32,877 bases of DNA from Methylomonas aurea (GCF_024505045.1 NZ_JANIBM010000042.1:1-32877), one strand, 5' to 3'. Shown: positions 15,339 through 22,568, counted from the stretch's first letter. Notes: generated from the sequence alone by a model not told the origin. Program-made: numbers and translations.

Positions 15339-15380
15339 GGCGGGAACCGCCACCCTGCAGGATGGAGTCCCGCCAGGGTG
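15339..15380 (-). promoter_or_regulatory. Structured leader 7 (radC-type RNA)
   Basis: P1 arms GGCGGGA (15374-15368) and UCCCGCC (15345-15339) give 7 perfect pairs. P3 is UCC-UGCA-GGG (15362-15353). CACCCU (15380-15375) can pair with AGGGUG (15356-15351), a 6-bp pseudoknot. GGCGGUUCCC can instead pair at 9 of 10 positions with GGGUAUUGCC, which overlaps the ribosome binding site and reaches the start codon. Confidence 0.83.
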
Positions 15381-15387
15381 AATAAAA

Positions 15388-15414
15388 AACCGCCGGCCGC
15401 GCGGGCAAACGGTT
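15388..15414 (-). terminator. GC-rich hairpin with T-run before leader 7
   Basis: Minus strand AACCG (15414-15410) and CGGUU (15392-15388) enclose a GC-rich loop that can pair further; UUUUUU follows. It would stop minus-strand transcription arriving across the plus-strand gene 15473-15829. Confidence 0.45.
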
Positions 15415-15472
15415 GCACTTTAAATAAGTCGTTGTAAGGTCAGCGTACGCTTCCTTTTTTCAAGGTACGACG

Positions 15473-15829
15473 ATGAACCCGATAATGACCCGATTAGTGA
15501 ACTGGGTGAAGTGGCTGGATCGAATCATCGATCCACCACCTAAACCCCGGTCACAACCCGAACCAAAACCGATGGCGATTCTGGTAGGGCCCGGCAAACG
15601 CCACTTCGATTTGTATCGAAAAATCCTGGAGGAATTGAACGATGCCGAAGTCGGCGTGTTAACCAAACTGCGCGATCCCCAGGTTGCAGGACCGCTGTTA
15701 GCCCGCATCCGCGCGCTCCGGCAGGAGGCGATCGTTGAGATTGCGCCTCAGCTCGGGCTCGATGTCGAGCGGGAACTGAAGAGCAACAACGTGTTTCACC
15801 TGCCTTCGGATAGGACCAGGCTGCACTGA
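15473..15829 (+). CDS. Hypothetical protein, plus-strand gene inside the minus-strand block
   Basis: 118 residues, not recognised. Basic overall with a proline-rich patch (PPPKPRSQPEPKP) after an amphipathic start, then a helical C-terminal half. ATG at 15473 follows AAGG at a suitable distance. It is divergent from the zinc-ribbon gene and convergent with the membrane-anchored gene ending at 15837, 7 bases away. It lacks the radC-type leader that precedes the minus-strand genes. Confidence 0.6.
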   Translation: MNPIMTRLVNWVKWLDRIIDPPPKPRSQPEPKPMAILVGPGKRHFDLYRKILEELNDAEVGVLTKLRDPQVAGPLLARIRALRQEAIVEIAPQLGLDVERELKSNNVFHLPSDRTRLH

Positions 15830-15836
15830 CCGCCGA

Positions 15837-16343
15837 TTAATGCACGGCCGAACGCGAGCCCTCTTTGCCGCTGCCAAGCGCTTTGCGCAATTCAGAGGCT
15901 GGATTCGGCCTTTTGGCCGGTCCTTCCACCTGCGTTTTGCGGCGTTTTTTTGCAGGCTGCGCGAGCAGTTCCTGTGCTTGGGCCAAACTGAGTTGCAATT
16001 TGGCTATTTCAATGTCCGCAAGCATAATCGCTTGGGTTTTCTGTTTAACCTGCAGCTCGATATCGAGTGTTTCGAGCCGGTAGGTCGGACGGTTGTTGCG
16101 TTCCAAAATACCCTGCCTTACGGTTTGGGATAAGGTTTCCCAATCCGTTGCCGGCAGGCTGTTTTGTGCGGTAAAGCGTGGTGGTAGTAGGGCCGGCATT
16201 ACCGAAGCTTGGCGCAAGCGTGCTGTTTGCCATAACGCCCAGTGCTGACTAAACCAGAGCCGGGCGGACTTGAGAGTATGCCAGATCACCCGGATGGCCA
16301 GGATGAATAGGGCAAGAATGATGGTGCCTAAAATGAAGTGCAT
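15837..16343 (-). CDS. Hypothetical membrane-anchored protein
   Basis: 168 residues. Residues 1-23 (MHFILGTIILALFILAIRVI) are one hydrophobic segment, probably a membrane anchor or uncleaved signal. The central part is helical with a likely coiled coil (about 95-135), and the C-terminus is strongly basic (KKRRKTQ). Function unknown. ATG at 16343 follows AAGGAGG at a close fit; the ribosome binding site lies in a local hairpin CUUCC-AUUGC-GGAAG. Confidence 0.65.
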   Translation of the reverse strand: MHFILGTIILALFILAIRVIWHTLKSARLWFSQHWALWQTARLRQASVMPALLPPRFTAQNSLPATDWETLSQTVRQGILERNNRPTYRLETLDIELQVKQKTQAIMLADIEIAKLQLSLAQAQELLAQPAKKRRKTQVEGPAKRPNPASELRKALGSGKEGSRSAVH

Positions 16344-16372
16344 TGAAACCTCCTTCCGCAATGGAAGAACAT

Positions 16373-16419
16373 GCTTCAAACGCACGACCCGGTTCGGGCG
16401 ATGGCGCCCGAAGCGGGAT
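16373..16419 (-). promoter_or_regulatory. Structured leader 8 (radC-type RNA)
   Basis: P1 arms GCUUCGGGCGC (16414-16404) and GCGUUUGAAGC (16383-16373) pair over 11 positions with three G-U, although the sequence differs strongly from the GGGAA/UUCCC type. This is good compensatory evidence. P3 is CCC-GAACC-GGG on the minus strand (16398-16388). UUGAAGC can also pair with GUUUCAA beside the start codon. Confidence 0.8.
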
Positions 16420-16426
16420 GGATAAA

Positions 16427-16441
16427 GGCTTGTAACAAGCC
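16427..16441 (-). terminator. Hairpin between element copy 1 and leader 8
   Basis: GGCUUG-UUA-CAAGCC, 6 perfect pairs, followed by UUUAU. Equivalent hairpins are found at the same place in front of leaders 13 and 15, so it may belong to the composite leader rather than act as a plain terminator. Confidence 0.5.
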
Positions 16442-16450
16442 CGATTAAGG

Positions 16451-16549
16451 ATCGGCATTAACGCAACCGATACAAGCAAAACGGATTTTGCTCGCCGCCT
16501 GAAGACGGAACGCCGGCGGAAGCCGGAATCAGCATTCTCGAAAGAACGC
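16451..16549. repeat. Four-hairpin element, copy 1
   Basis: Plus-strand order: hairpin A ATCGG/CCGAT around the loop with TTAACGCA; hairpin B AGCAAAA-CGGA-TTTTGCT (16475-16492); conserved core CGCCGCCTGAAGACGGAACG; hairpin C CCGGC-GGAA-GCCGG (16513-16526); TCAGC; hairpin D GCATTCT-CGAA-AGAACGC. Stems differ from copies 2 and 3 while staying paired. The transcribed strand is not decided by these pairings. Confidence 0.75.
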
Positions 16550-16731
16550 ATGAAGTCGATTTTTTCATGTCCCGTCGCGGACGACGCATGAAAAAACCGG
16601 CTGATATCGCACACTGCCACTGTAGCCCGATCCGGCCGGGCGTGCAATAGGGAAGGGTGTCGATACGGGCAGGACTTCATCAAGGATGAAGTTCTGGCCA
16701 CGCATCGACACGATTCAAGTCACCTAACCGC
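16550..16731. other. Gene-free segment between CobT-like gene and element copy 1
   Basis: No plausible gene. It holds an inverted repeat TTTTTTCATG/CATGAAAAAA (16559-16595) and a large imperfect hairpin at 16657-16711, where GTGTCGAT pairs with ATCGACAC and AGGACTTCATC with GATGAAGTTCT. The hairpin begins 20 bases past the stop of the CobT-like gene and may end its message or belong to a longer non-coding RNA. Confidence 0.5.
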
Positions 16732-18516
16732 TCACGCCGCCAATAGCATGGCTTTGGACAGTGCGAACAGCTGAGGCCTCAATTCAGCCAGGTCATGAAT
16801 GGTGAGGGCGACCGGAAACAAATGGCCAACCTCCACCCCTAAGCCGATGCCGAGGGTTTCGATGCCGCTGTCACGGCAACGCTTTAAGATCGACAGCGTG
16901 CCCGGTAAATCGTTGGGTACGCCGTCGGTCACCGTTAACAGCAGTTTGCGCGGTTCGCGGCATTGCAGCAATTGCGCCGCGGCAAACCAAACGGCTTGCG
17001 TCATCGGCGTGGTATAGGCCGAAAAGACCGAAAAACGTCCCAAATTGTCGCGGACTTTTTCGCCGTGCCGTAACACCTGGTGCACCGATTCATCGTTGGC
17101 GCCGGGAAAGGCGGTGATTGCCGGATTGACCCCTTGAATGCTCTCCAATGCGAGGGCCAAGGCCATCGACGCTTCCAGGGCCAGAGTGAGCAAACTCACC
17201 TCTTCGCCATGAATGACAAGGGTTTCGCCCATGCTTTCGGATTTGTCCAACAAGATATGCACCGCACAATTGGGCGCAACTCGTTGCCCGGATCGGCAAA
17301 ACACCCGCGTATCGCCCAACGCAAGTTTGGTTAAGCGGCGAGGATTGATACGTCGACCGTTTCGCGCGGCTTGCGGCCGATTTTGCCGGTGGGCTTGCAC
17401 CGCGCTTTGCAACGCGACCCGCAGGGCTTTGCTGTTCTGCTCCACCCGGTTTGCTAAGGCTTGGCCGACTAGCCGACTACCTTTCGGAAACAGACCGACC
17501 GGTAGCGTACATTTTTCGGCAGAGTCCGGCGTCAAACCCAATTGCGATTTCGCCGTCTCGAACCAATCCTGTTCCAGGTCTTGCTCGGACGTGATGCGCA
17601 GCTGGTCCATTAAAGACGGCGTAGCGCTATCGTCCTGTTGGGCTGGTTGATCCGTTCCGGACGAAGCGTTATCCGCACCGGCCGATTCGTTTCCAGGCTC
17701 GTCGTCCTGATCGGACGGGGCCGGGTCTCCGGGATCGGTCAGGTTTTCGGCGCCGTCTGCGTCTGAGCCGGACGATGACGAATCCTCGTGCTCGGTGTTC
17801 GTGTCGGATGAATCGTTATCATCTTCGGGGGTGGCGTTGTCGCCATCCTCCGAATCGGAGTCCGAATCACCGCTAGCCGACGTGTTCGTCGGTTCGGTAC
17901 ATTCCTCTTCGAGCATCGCCAAAATCCGATCGGTCAGATCCAGACAGTCGCGTTCACAGGTTAAACCCTCCGGTACTTCCGACAATAAGCCTTCCAAGCG
18001 AATCAAAGCGCCGCGTGGAAAACATGCACGCAAGGCCTCTCGGGTGGCGTCGACTAAGGGTTCGAGAACCGTTTGACCTAACACCTTGGCCCGAAGCCGT
18101 TTCAGAATGTAGCCGAACAGGACATTGCCGGGATGATCGGATGCGGCCTGGGCCGTTAAGCGACCTTCGGACACCAACTGTTCCACCATCTTTGCCAGGG
18201 TCAAGCGGGTGCCCGGATAGACCTTGGCCAGTTCATGCTCAATGCGCACGTCTTCGATCGCGCCGCAGATACGCCGGCGCAGAACCGAGTCACCAAAATC
18301 GAGCTGAAAGTCCGAAAACCGAATATGCGCCGCTTCATGGGCCAGATAGCCCCACGCGTAGTGCTGGTACTGCGGATCTGACCCGTTGTAGCCCGGTAGT
18401 TGTATCGATTGGCCGTCGGTGTAGGCTTTAGTACCGCCGACCGAGACCGAAATGCCAAAGCGGTTGCCGATCGCGGCCGCCACAATGGGAAACGCGTGTT
18501 CTAAAGTTTGATGCAT
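16732..18516 (-). CDS. cobT: CobT-like VWA-domain protein
   Basis: 594 residues. A HExxH-like LAHEAAHIRFSDF (about 52-64) lies in the N-terminal CobT_N-type region. A long acidic, serine-rich linker covers about 205-300. The C-terminal VWA domain has the metal-site motif DKSESMG (about 418-424) and TVTDGVPND. Paired with a MoxR-type ATPase (20362-21303), it probably forms an AAA+/VWA chaperone-like pair on the mobile element. The family name comes from cobaltochelatase subunit CobT; no CobN is here and the adjacent cob operon uses CbiX, so a chelatase role is unlikely. Confidence 0.85.
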   Translation of the reverse strand: MHQTLEHAFPIVAAAIGNRFGISVSVGGTKAYTDGQSIQLPGYNGSDPQYQHYAWGYLAHEAAHIRFSDFQLDFGDSVLRRRICGAIEDVRIEHELAKVYPGTRLTLAKMVEQLVSEGRLTAQAASDHPGNVLFGYILKRLRAKVLGQTVLEPLVDATREALRACFPRGALIRLEGLLSEVPEGLTCERDCLDLTDRILAMLEEECTEPTNTSASGDSDSDSEDGDNATPEDDNDSSDTNTEHEDSSSSGSDADGAENLTDPGDPAPSDQDDEPGNESAGADNASSGTDQPAQQDDSATPSLMDQLRITSEQDLEQDWFETAKSQLGLTPDSAEKCTLPVGLFPKGSRLVGQALANRVEQNSKALRVALQSAVQAHRQNRPQAARNGRRINPRRLTKLALGDTRVFCRSGQRVAPNCAVHILLDKSESMGETLVIHGEEVSLLTLALEASMALALALESIQGVNPAITAFPGANDESVHQVLRHGEKVRDNLGRFSVFSAYTTPMTQAVWFAAAQLLQCREPRKLLLTVTDGVPNDLPGTLSILKRCRDSGIETLGIGLGVEVGHLFPVALTIHDLAELRPQLFALSKAMLLAA

Positions 18517-18538
18517 GGCTTGCTCCTTAAAAAAACAA

Positions 18539-18586
18539 GGGGCAAGCCACAGCCCCGAGGGGCGTGTCGCATTGCCCCGATAGGGT
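18539..18586 (-). promoter_or_regulatory. Structured leader 9 (radC-type RNA) of the CobT-like gene
   Basis: P1 arms GGGGCAA (18578-18572) and UUGCCCC (18545-18539) give 7 perfect pairs. P3 is CCC-CUCG-GGG (18562-18553). ACCC is at 18586-18583. Alternatively GGCUUGC pairs with GCAAGCC directly before the ATG (18523-18517) and CCUU with AAGG, burying the ribosome binding site AAGGAG in an 11-bp hairpin. Confidence 0.88.
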
Positions 18587-18600
18587 GATGAAAAAAACGC

Positions 18601-19794
18601 TTAGAACCAGAATTCGGTCACCGCTTCCGCCGGTAGTTCGGATTCGTCGGTGCCGTGGGTTTCGGGTTCGTTGTCGTTGTCGGATCCGTACGCTTGCGCA
18701 GCCAACGCGGGCGGTGCAACGGGTAGAACCGGCCGCGAAGCGATGTCGGCAAAGGAATGATCTTCGCCTTCATCGTCGGTAAACAGATCGTCTAACAAGC
18801 CGGCAAACAGATCTTCCGGGTCCACCATGGGCGGCTCCTTCGGTTCGAGCAGGCTGGTTTGCACTGGGGCGATCACGGCTGCCGATATCGGCGATGCCGG
18901 ATGCCCTGACGACAACACGTCATCCGTGTCTTCGTCGTTCGTTACCTTGGACGGGTTCGACGACAAGCCTTCACCGTGACGGCGAAGCTTGTCGGGATCG
19001 GCCAATAGCATGGTCATTGCCATGATCTCCTGCAGCAAGGCCCCCTCGATCGCGCCGCGATTGGGGATTTCTTGCAGTACGCCATCGATCCAGGTGACGA
19101 TCGGTGCCACGCGATAATCCAAAAAGCTCAAGCCATCCAGTTTGTCGCGAATCCGCTTAATCGGCCGCAACGCATTCCGGGTGACCTGATCTTTTCCGAT
19201 CAAGGATTGTTCCAGCAATAACTCGGCGTCGTTGGCCACTTCTTGAAACAACTGGCCGCCGATCGAATCGATTTGCTGTTCCAGCCGTGCCACATCTTTC
19301 GGGCTGGAGGCTTCCGGTTGTCGGATGGCGACCACCATGAAGTCGAAACCCAACTTCGTGGCCACGTACGCCATAGGGTCGATCGCCTTTTCGATAATGC
19401 CGGCAAAGCTCGGATGCTTTTTGATCCAATCGCGCACGGCGTCGTCGTAGCCGGCCAGGAACTTCGCTTTATTAACCGCGAATTCCTGAGCGACTTTTTC
19501 CAGCTCGCTCACGATGGCGTCCGCGTGTTCGACCGGCACCACAAAACCGCCCATGAAGCGGGTGCCGACCCGTAAACAGTGGCGTTCGGCCGCTTTTTTC
19601 AAGCGATTGAAGTCCGCCAACTGGTCGGGATCGAGCAAACGTTTCGAGCCTAAGCTGGCCAAGTCCTCGGGCGGTAATTCACTGCCGTCGGCCAGTACCA
19701 GATCTTCTTTGCGCAATTTTTTCCGCGCGCCGTAGATGTTGGCTTGGATTTTGACCAAGACCACACGGTCCAATATTTGATTACACTTCGTCAT
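18601..19794 (-). CDS. DUF3150-type protein
   Basis: 397 residues. Its position between CobS-like and CobT-like genes and its conserved middle (GTRFMGGFVVPVEHADAI) fit the DUF3150 family of ICEs and plasmids. Residues 120-240 are helical; the C-terminal 130 residues are acidic and low in structure. Function unknown; it may bridge the ATPase and the VWA protein. ATG at 19794 has a strong AAGGAGG, which leader 10 can mask. Confidence 0.72.
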   Translation of the reverse strand: MTKCNQILDRVVLVKIQANIYGARKKLRKEDLVLADGSELPPEDLASLGSKRLLDPDQLADFNRLKKAAERHCLRVGTRFMGGFVVPVEHADAIVSELEKVAQEFAVNKAKFLAGYDDAVRDWIKKHPSFAGIIEKAIDPMAYVATKLGFDFMVVAIRQPEASSPKDVARLEQQIDSIGGQLFQEVANDAELLLEQSLIGKDQVTRNALRPIKRIRDKLDGLSFLDYRVAPIVTWIDGVLQEIPNRGAIEGALLQEIMAMTMLLADPDKLRRHGEGLSSNPSKVTNDEDTDDVLSSGHPASPISAAVIAPVQTSLLEPKEPPMVDPEDLFAGLLDDLFTDDEGEDHSFADIASRPVLPVAPPALAAQAYGSDNDNEPETHGTDESELPAEAVTEFWF

Positions 19795-19809
19795 AGTGCC
19801 TCCTTAAAA

Positions 19810-19854
19810 GAGGCCTACGACAGCCCCGGAGGGCAGTGTAAGCCCCTTCCGGGT
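19810..19854 (-). promoter_or_regulatory. Structured leader 10 (radC-type RNA)
   Basis: P1 arms GGGGCUUAC (19846-19838) and GUAGGCCUC (19818-19810) give 9 pairs with two G-U. P3 is CCC-UCCG-GGG (19833-19824). ACCC is at 19854-19851. GCCUCUU can instead pair with AGGAGGC at the ribosome binding site, and GUAG with CUAU overlapping the start codon. Confidence 0.83.
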
Positions 19855-19861
19855 TGATAAA

Positions 19862-19906
19862 GCCTGTTGAAAGGCGGGTTCAAAAAAGTAAAAACCGTGA
19901 CCGGTT
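19862..19906 (-). terminator. Two consecutive hairpins after the 151-residue gene
   Basis: First AACCG-GUCA-CGGUU followed by UUUACUUUUUU (19906-19880), beginning at the stop codon: a good intrinsic terminator. Then GCCU-UUCAAC-AGGC with UUUAU (19875-19857), directly before leader 10. Confidence 0.6.
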
Positions 19907-20360
19907 AAAACCAGTCACTGTCCATTTCGCCTAAAGCGGCAACCAGATCCAAGGACGGCAACAGCAAGCCTAGTGCTTCAGCCACAGGCCGGATCTGCAC
20001 TAGGTTGGTACCGAATAGCTGTAACACCTCGGATTCCTGGTGTAAGTTGGTCGAGGTTTCGCGAGACGCATCGGTGACAATGCCCACGTCGATGCCGACG
20101 AAGCCGGCTTTTTTCAACGCCGTTAGCCATAACCAGGGGGCAATGCCGTGTTCCGGGTGTATTTGGCCGCTGGTGTCAAAGCCGCGGCCGATTTCACTTA
20201 AACGCAGCAGCGAGTCCCAATCCGGCCAACCCACATAACTCAAACCAAGGTCTTGCTGCCAGCGGTCGATACAAGATCGCCACTGATGTAAGGCGTGGTT
20301 TACGGCAAAGACGACCGGTTGCGGTGCGCGGCATTCGACTTGCCAATACAGCACCGACAT
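19905..20360 (-). CDS. Hypothetical protein coupled to the CobS-like ATPase
   Basis: 151 residues, not recognised. Tryptophan-rich in the first half (YWQVECRAPQ, WRSCIDRWQQDLG). ATG at 20360 comes one base after the CobS-like stop (TGACATG), so translation is probably coupled; this explains why no structured leader is present. A role linked to the ATPase is a reasonable inference from that coupling alone. Confidence 0.7.
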   Translation of the reverse strand: MSVLYWQVECRAPQPVVFAVNHALHQWRSCIDRWQQDLGLSYVGWPDWDSLLRLSEIGRGFDTSGQIHPEHGIAPWLWLTALKKAGFVGIDVGIVTDASRETSTNLHQESEVLQLFGTNLVQIRPVAEALGLLLPSLDLVAALGEMDSDWF

Positions 20361-20361
20361 G

Positions 20362-21303
20362 TCACACCTGCCAATCGCTGCCGAACACGTCTTGCGCCAA
20401 CCGGTGGATGGCCTCGCGTTCGGCCGCATCCCCCCGCAGAACCAGCGCCCGATCCAAGGCATAGGCCAGGGCGTTCGGGGAACCTTTGTAGTTGGCACTG
20501 AGCTGGGCCCAACGCAACAAGCTGCGGGTCGACATGGTGATCGAGAGCAGGCCGGCCGAATCGCTGCCGCCAATAAAGACCTTGCGGATCTCGTTGGCCA
20601 GCTGAATCATGCGTTCACGAATGCTCAGCGGCATGGTCGGGACCGCGCGTTCCAGCATGCTCATTTCGTCGTCCGGTTCCGGATAGCCCACTTCCATCAA
20701 ACGAAAGCGGTCCATAAAGGCCAGGCTTTGACGCATCACTCCTTGATACAAGCCCGACTGGTCGCCGGCGCCGGCACTGTTGCCGGTTGCAACCAGACGG
20801 AACTTCGGGTGTGGAATGACGACTTCGTCGGTGGCCGCAATCATCAGCGGTTTGCCTTCGACGATATCGTTCAAACCCAGCAACTCGGCCGGGTCGGTCG
20901 CATCGATCTCGTTGAGCAAGAGCACGTGGCCGTGGCGCACGGCGCTGGTCAACGGGCCGTCGGTCCATTTCATCGTGCCGTTGCCGGTTAAGACGAATTG
21001 GCCCAACAAATCGTTGAACTCAAGCCGGCCATGACCGGCAACGGCATGCACACCCCAATGTAAGCGGGCGGCGGCTTGCTCAACCAACGAGGTTTTACCG
21101 GAGCCCGTGGGACCGGTGATATACAGTCCATCGCCATTCGGATTCCGAAAGAACGCCAGGACGTCGCGCAATGGCTCGCGCCGAAACACATACGGTTTTT
21201 GGACCGGCACGAATGGATTATTTGCCGGGACAAAGCCTTCGACGGTCATCGAGGCCGGTGCGGATACGCCGAAGGTATCGGCGACGGAATACTGTTGGTA
21301 CAT
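20362..21303 (-). CDS. cobS: CobS-like MoxR-family AAA+ ATPase
   Basis: 313 residues. Walker A GPTGSGKTS (about 65-73), Walker B VLLLNEIDATDP (about 107-118) and a sensor-like ATGNSAGAGD are all clear. MoxR/CobS ATPases act with VWA partners, and such a gene lies two genes downstream (16732-18516). Its usual name refers to aerobic cobaltochelatase, but in ICE blocks it is thought to serve DNA or protein remodelling. ATG at 21303 has CAGGAGG, sequestrable by leader 11. Confidence 0.88.
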   Translation of the reverse strand: MYQQYSVADTFGVSAPASMTVEGFVPANNPFVPVQKPYVFRREPLRDVLAFFRNPNGDGLYITGPTGSGKTSLVEQAAARLHWGVHAVAGHGRLEFNDLLGQFVLTGNGTMKWTDGPLTSAVRHGHVLLLNEIDATDPAELLGLNDIVEGKPLMIAATDEVVIPHPKFRLVATGNSAGAGDQSGLYQGVMRQSLAFMDRFRLMEVGYPEPDDEMSMLERAVPTMPLSIRERMIQLANEIRKVFIGGSDSAGLLSITMSTRSLLRWAQLSANYKGSPNALAYALDRALVLRGDAAEREAIHRLAQDVFGSDWQV

Positions 21304-21335
21304 ACTGCCTCCTGATTCAGAGTGACTCCCGAAAT

Positions 21336-21381
21336 AGAAGGCGTGCGCCCCCGGTAGGGAAGCGAACCTCCCTTGCGGGGT
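21336..21381 (-). promoter_or_regulatory. Structured leader 11 (radC-type RNA) of the CobS-like gene
   Basis: P1 arms GGGAGGU (21372-21366) and GCCUUCU (21342-21336) give 7 pairs, three of them G-U. P3 is CCC-UACC-GGG (21359-21350). ACCCC is at 21381-21377. GCCUUCU can also pair with AGGAGGC, the ribosome binding site, in 7 pairs, so the two structures are of similar strength. Confidence 0.8.
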
Positions 21382-21433
21382 TGATTAATGAGTCATAGCG
21401 GTTACGATGGTCTAAACCATTGAGGGCTCCGAT

Positions 21434-21643
21434 ATGATTCGACTAGGGGATAAACTACGTTTAAGCGACCGGGAACAGCACGCCTTTCGGGTGATGACCG
21501 ATCGCGCCGCGCCGCCGAAGACGGTGGCGGAGTACAATGCGGCCTTGCAAGTCGCGGCCGATGCCGTGCGGGATAAGGACACGAGTGCCGAATCCCGCTT
21601 GCTGCAAGCCGTGTTACTCGGCGAATGCCTCCAACAGGAGTAA
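21434..21643 (+). CDS. Small hypothetical protein, paralogue of 22015-22251
   Basis: 69 residues. It shares a pattern with the 78-residue protein at 22015: MI[RK], K[LV]RL[ST]..E, then T.AEY[ND].AL. GAGGG precedes the ATG. The shared pattern over two plus-strand genes 580 bases apart argues that both are real. It is divergent from the CobS-like gene, and its 3' end overlaps the 3' end of the minus-strand gene 21614-21904 by 30 bases. Function unknown. Confidence 0.6.
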   Translation: MIRLGDKLRLSDREQHAFRVMTDRAAPPKTVAEYNAALQVAADAVRDKDTSAESRLLQAVLLGECLQQE

Positions 21644-21904
21644 TTCGGCCAGAAGGTGGGCTTTAGCTTCGCCGATCGCCTTGCTCGCCAGCAATTGGCG
21701 TAAGGTGTCGGCTTGGCCGCGGTCGACGAGCGATAGCACCAAGGTGGTGGCAATTGACTCGTTGAGATCCCGGAAGATATCGGGATGATTCAATAAAGCG
21801 CCTGCGACCGTGGCCGGTTTTAACGCGGCCAGTTCGAGGATCTTATCCGCCGTGGACATGGAGGGTTCGCGGCGTGGCAATTTGGAAACAGAATTGAGGT
21901 TCAT
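21614..21904 (-). CDS. Hypothetical small helical protein
   Basis: 96 residues, not recognised, mostly helical by composition (LLASKAIGEAKAHLLAELLLLEAFAE at the C-terminus, read as leucine-alanine rich). ATG at 21904 is preceded by AGGAG and leader 12; the frame upstream crosses the leader. It overlaps the plus-strand gene 21434-21643 tail to tail. Confidence 0.62.
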   Translation of the reverse strand: MNLNSVSKLPRREPSMSTADKILELAALKPATVAGALLNHPDIFRDLNESIATTLVLSLVDRGQADTLRQLLASKAIGEAKAHLLAELLLLEAFAE

Positions 21905-21924
21905 GGTCGTATCTCCTATAAAAA

Positions 21925-21962
21925 AGGGAGACACGCCCCCATCGGGAGAGGTCTCCCTGGGT
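21925..21962 (-). promoter_or_regulatory. Structured leader 12 (radC-type RNA)
   Basis: P1 arms AGGGAGAC (21958-21951) and GUCUCCCU (21932-21925) give 8 perfect pairs. P3 is CCC-GAUG-GGG (21946-21937). ACCC is at 21962-21959. CGUGUCUCC can instead pair with GGAGAUACG at the ribosome binding site in 9 pairs with one G-U. Confidence 0.87.
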
Positions 21963-22014
21963 GGGGTGGGTAATCATCAAACGATATCAAACATCAACAC
22001 CGATCGAGGTTTGC

Positions 22015-22251
22015 ATGATCAAACATGCGGGTAAAGTCCGATTGACCCGAGCGGAATTTCGCCGCTTACAACGCAACAACGCCAGGCGCGGTTACGCGGT
22101 CAATACGATTAAAACGACAGCGGAGTACGATGTTGCCTTGGTTCAGGCGTGCTCCCCGGTGTTCCTGGCCGATTTACTGCAGGCGTTGGAAACGGGTAGC
22201 AGTCCTTTAATGCGTGGCGAGGTCACTTTCGATCAGTTGACCGACAGTTAA
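22015..22251 (+). CDS. Small hypothetical protein, paralogue of 21434-21643
   Basis: 78 residues. N-terminal half (MIKHAGKVRLTRAEFRRLQ, then TTAEYDVAL) resembles the 69-residue protein at 21434. Basic N-terminus, acidic C-terminus. GAGG lies 8 bases before the ATG. It is divergent from the 96-residue gene and convergent with the 76-residue gene ending at 22266. No radC-type leader. Function unknown; a small DNA- or RNA-binding regulator is possible but not shown. Confidence 0.6.
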   Translation: MIKHAGKVRLTRAEFRRLQRNNARRGYAVNTIKTTAEYDVALVQACSPVFLADLLQALETGSSPLMRGEVTFDQLTDS

Positions 22252-22265
22252 CCTACGGTTGACAT

Positions 22266-22496
22266 TCAACCGACAGACACTGCACGTTCGGCGATCGCGG
22301 TCAGCGCAACTGCGTGCAGCTGTTTGAGCAAGTCGACTTCGGGATCGTCACGGTGTTGCCAATTGTCCGGCAACGACGCGATATACGTCGTGACCAGGGT
22401 GGGCTCGGTTTTAGCCATCTCGAACAGGCGACGGGTAGTATCCCGGCGGTGCTTAAGATCGGTTAAAAACAGCCAAACAGCTTCTGATTTTGTCAT
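22266..22496 (-). CDS. Hypothetical small protein
   Basis: 76 residues, not recognised (MTKSEAVWLFLTDLKHRRD). ATG at 22496 follows TTGGAGG. It is the first minus-strand gene after element copy 2 and leader 13, so it opens the segment that continues through the CobS- and CobT-like genes. Confidence 0.6.
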   Translation of the reverse strand: MTKSEAVWLFLTDLKHRRDTTRRLFEMAKTEPTLVTTYIASLPDNWQHRDDPEVDLLKQLHAVALTAIAERAVSVG

Positions 22497-22517
22497 AGTG
22501 CACCTCCAACAATCAGG

Positions 22518-22559
22518 GGGGCACCGATGGCCCGATAGGGCGTGATGCCCCATTCGGGT
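22518..22559 (-). promoter_or_regulatory. Structured leader 13 (radC-type RNA)
   Basis: P1 arms GGGGCAUC (22551-22544) and GGUGCCCC (22525-22518) give 8 pairs with one G-U. P3 is CCC-UAUC-GGG (22540-22531). ACCC is at 22559-22556. GGUGC and CC of the 3' side can pair with GG and GCACU around the ribosome binding site GGAGGUGCACU. Confidence 0.84.
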
Positions 22560-22568
22560 TATAAAATA

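Noticed and set aside
20359-20991. 210-residue plus-strand open frame opposite the CobS-like gene
   Set aside because: A shadow: the opposite strand has clear Walker motifs.
16732-21303. Cobaltochelatase subunits belonging to the cob operon
   Set aside because: Opposite strand, mobile-element context, no CobN, and the operon already has CbiX.
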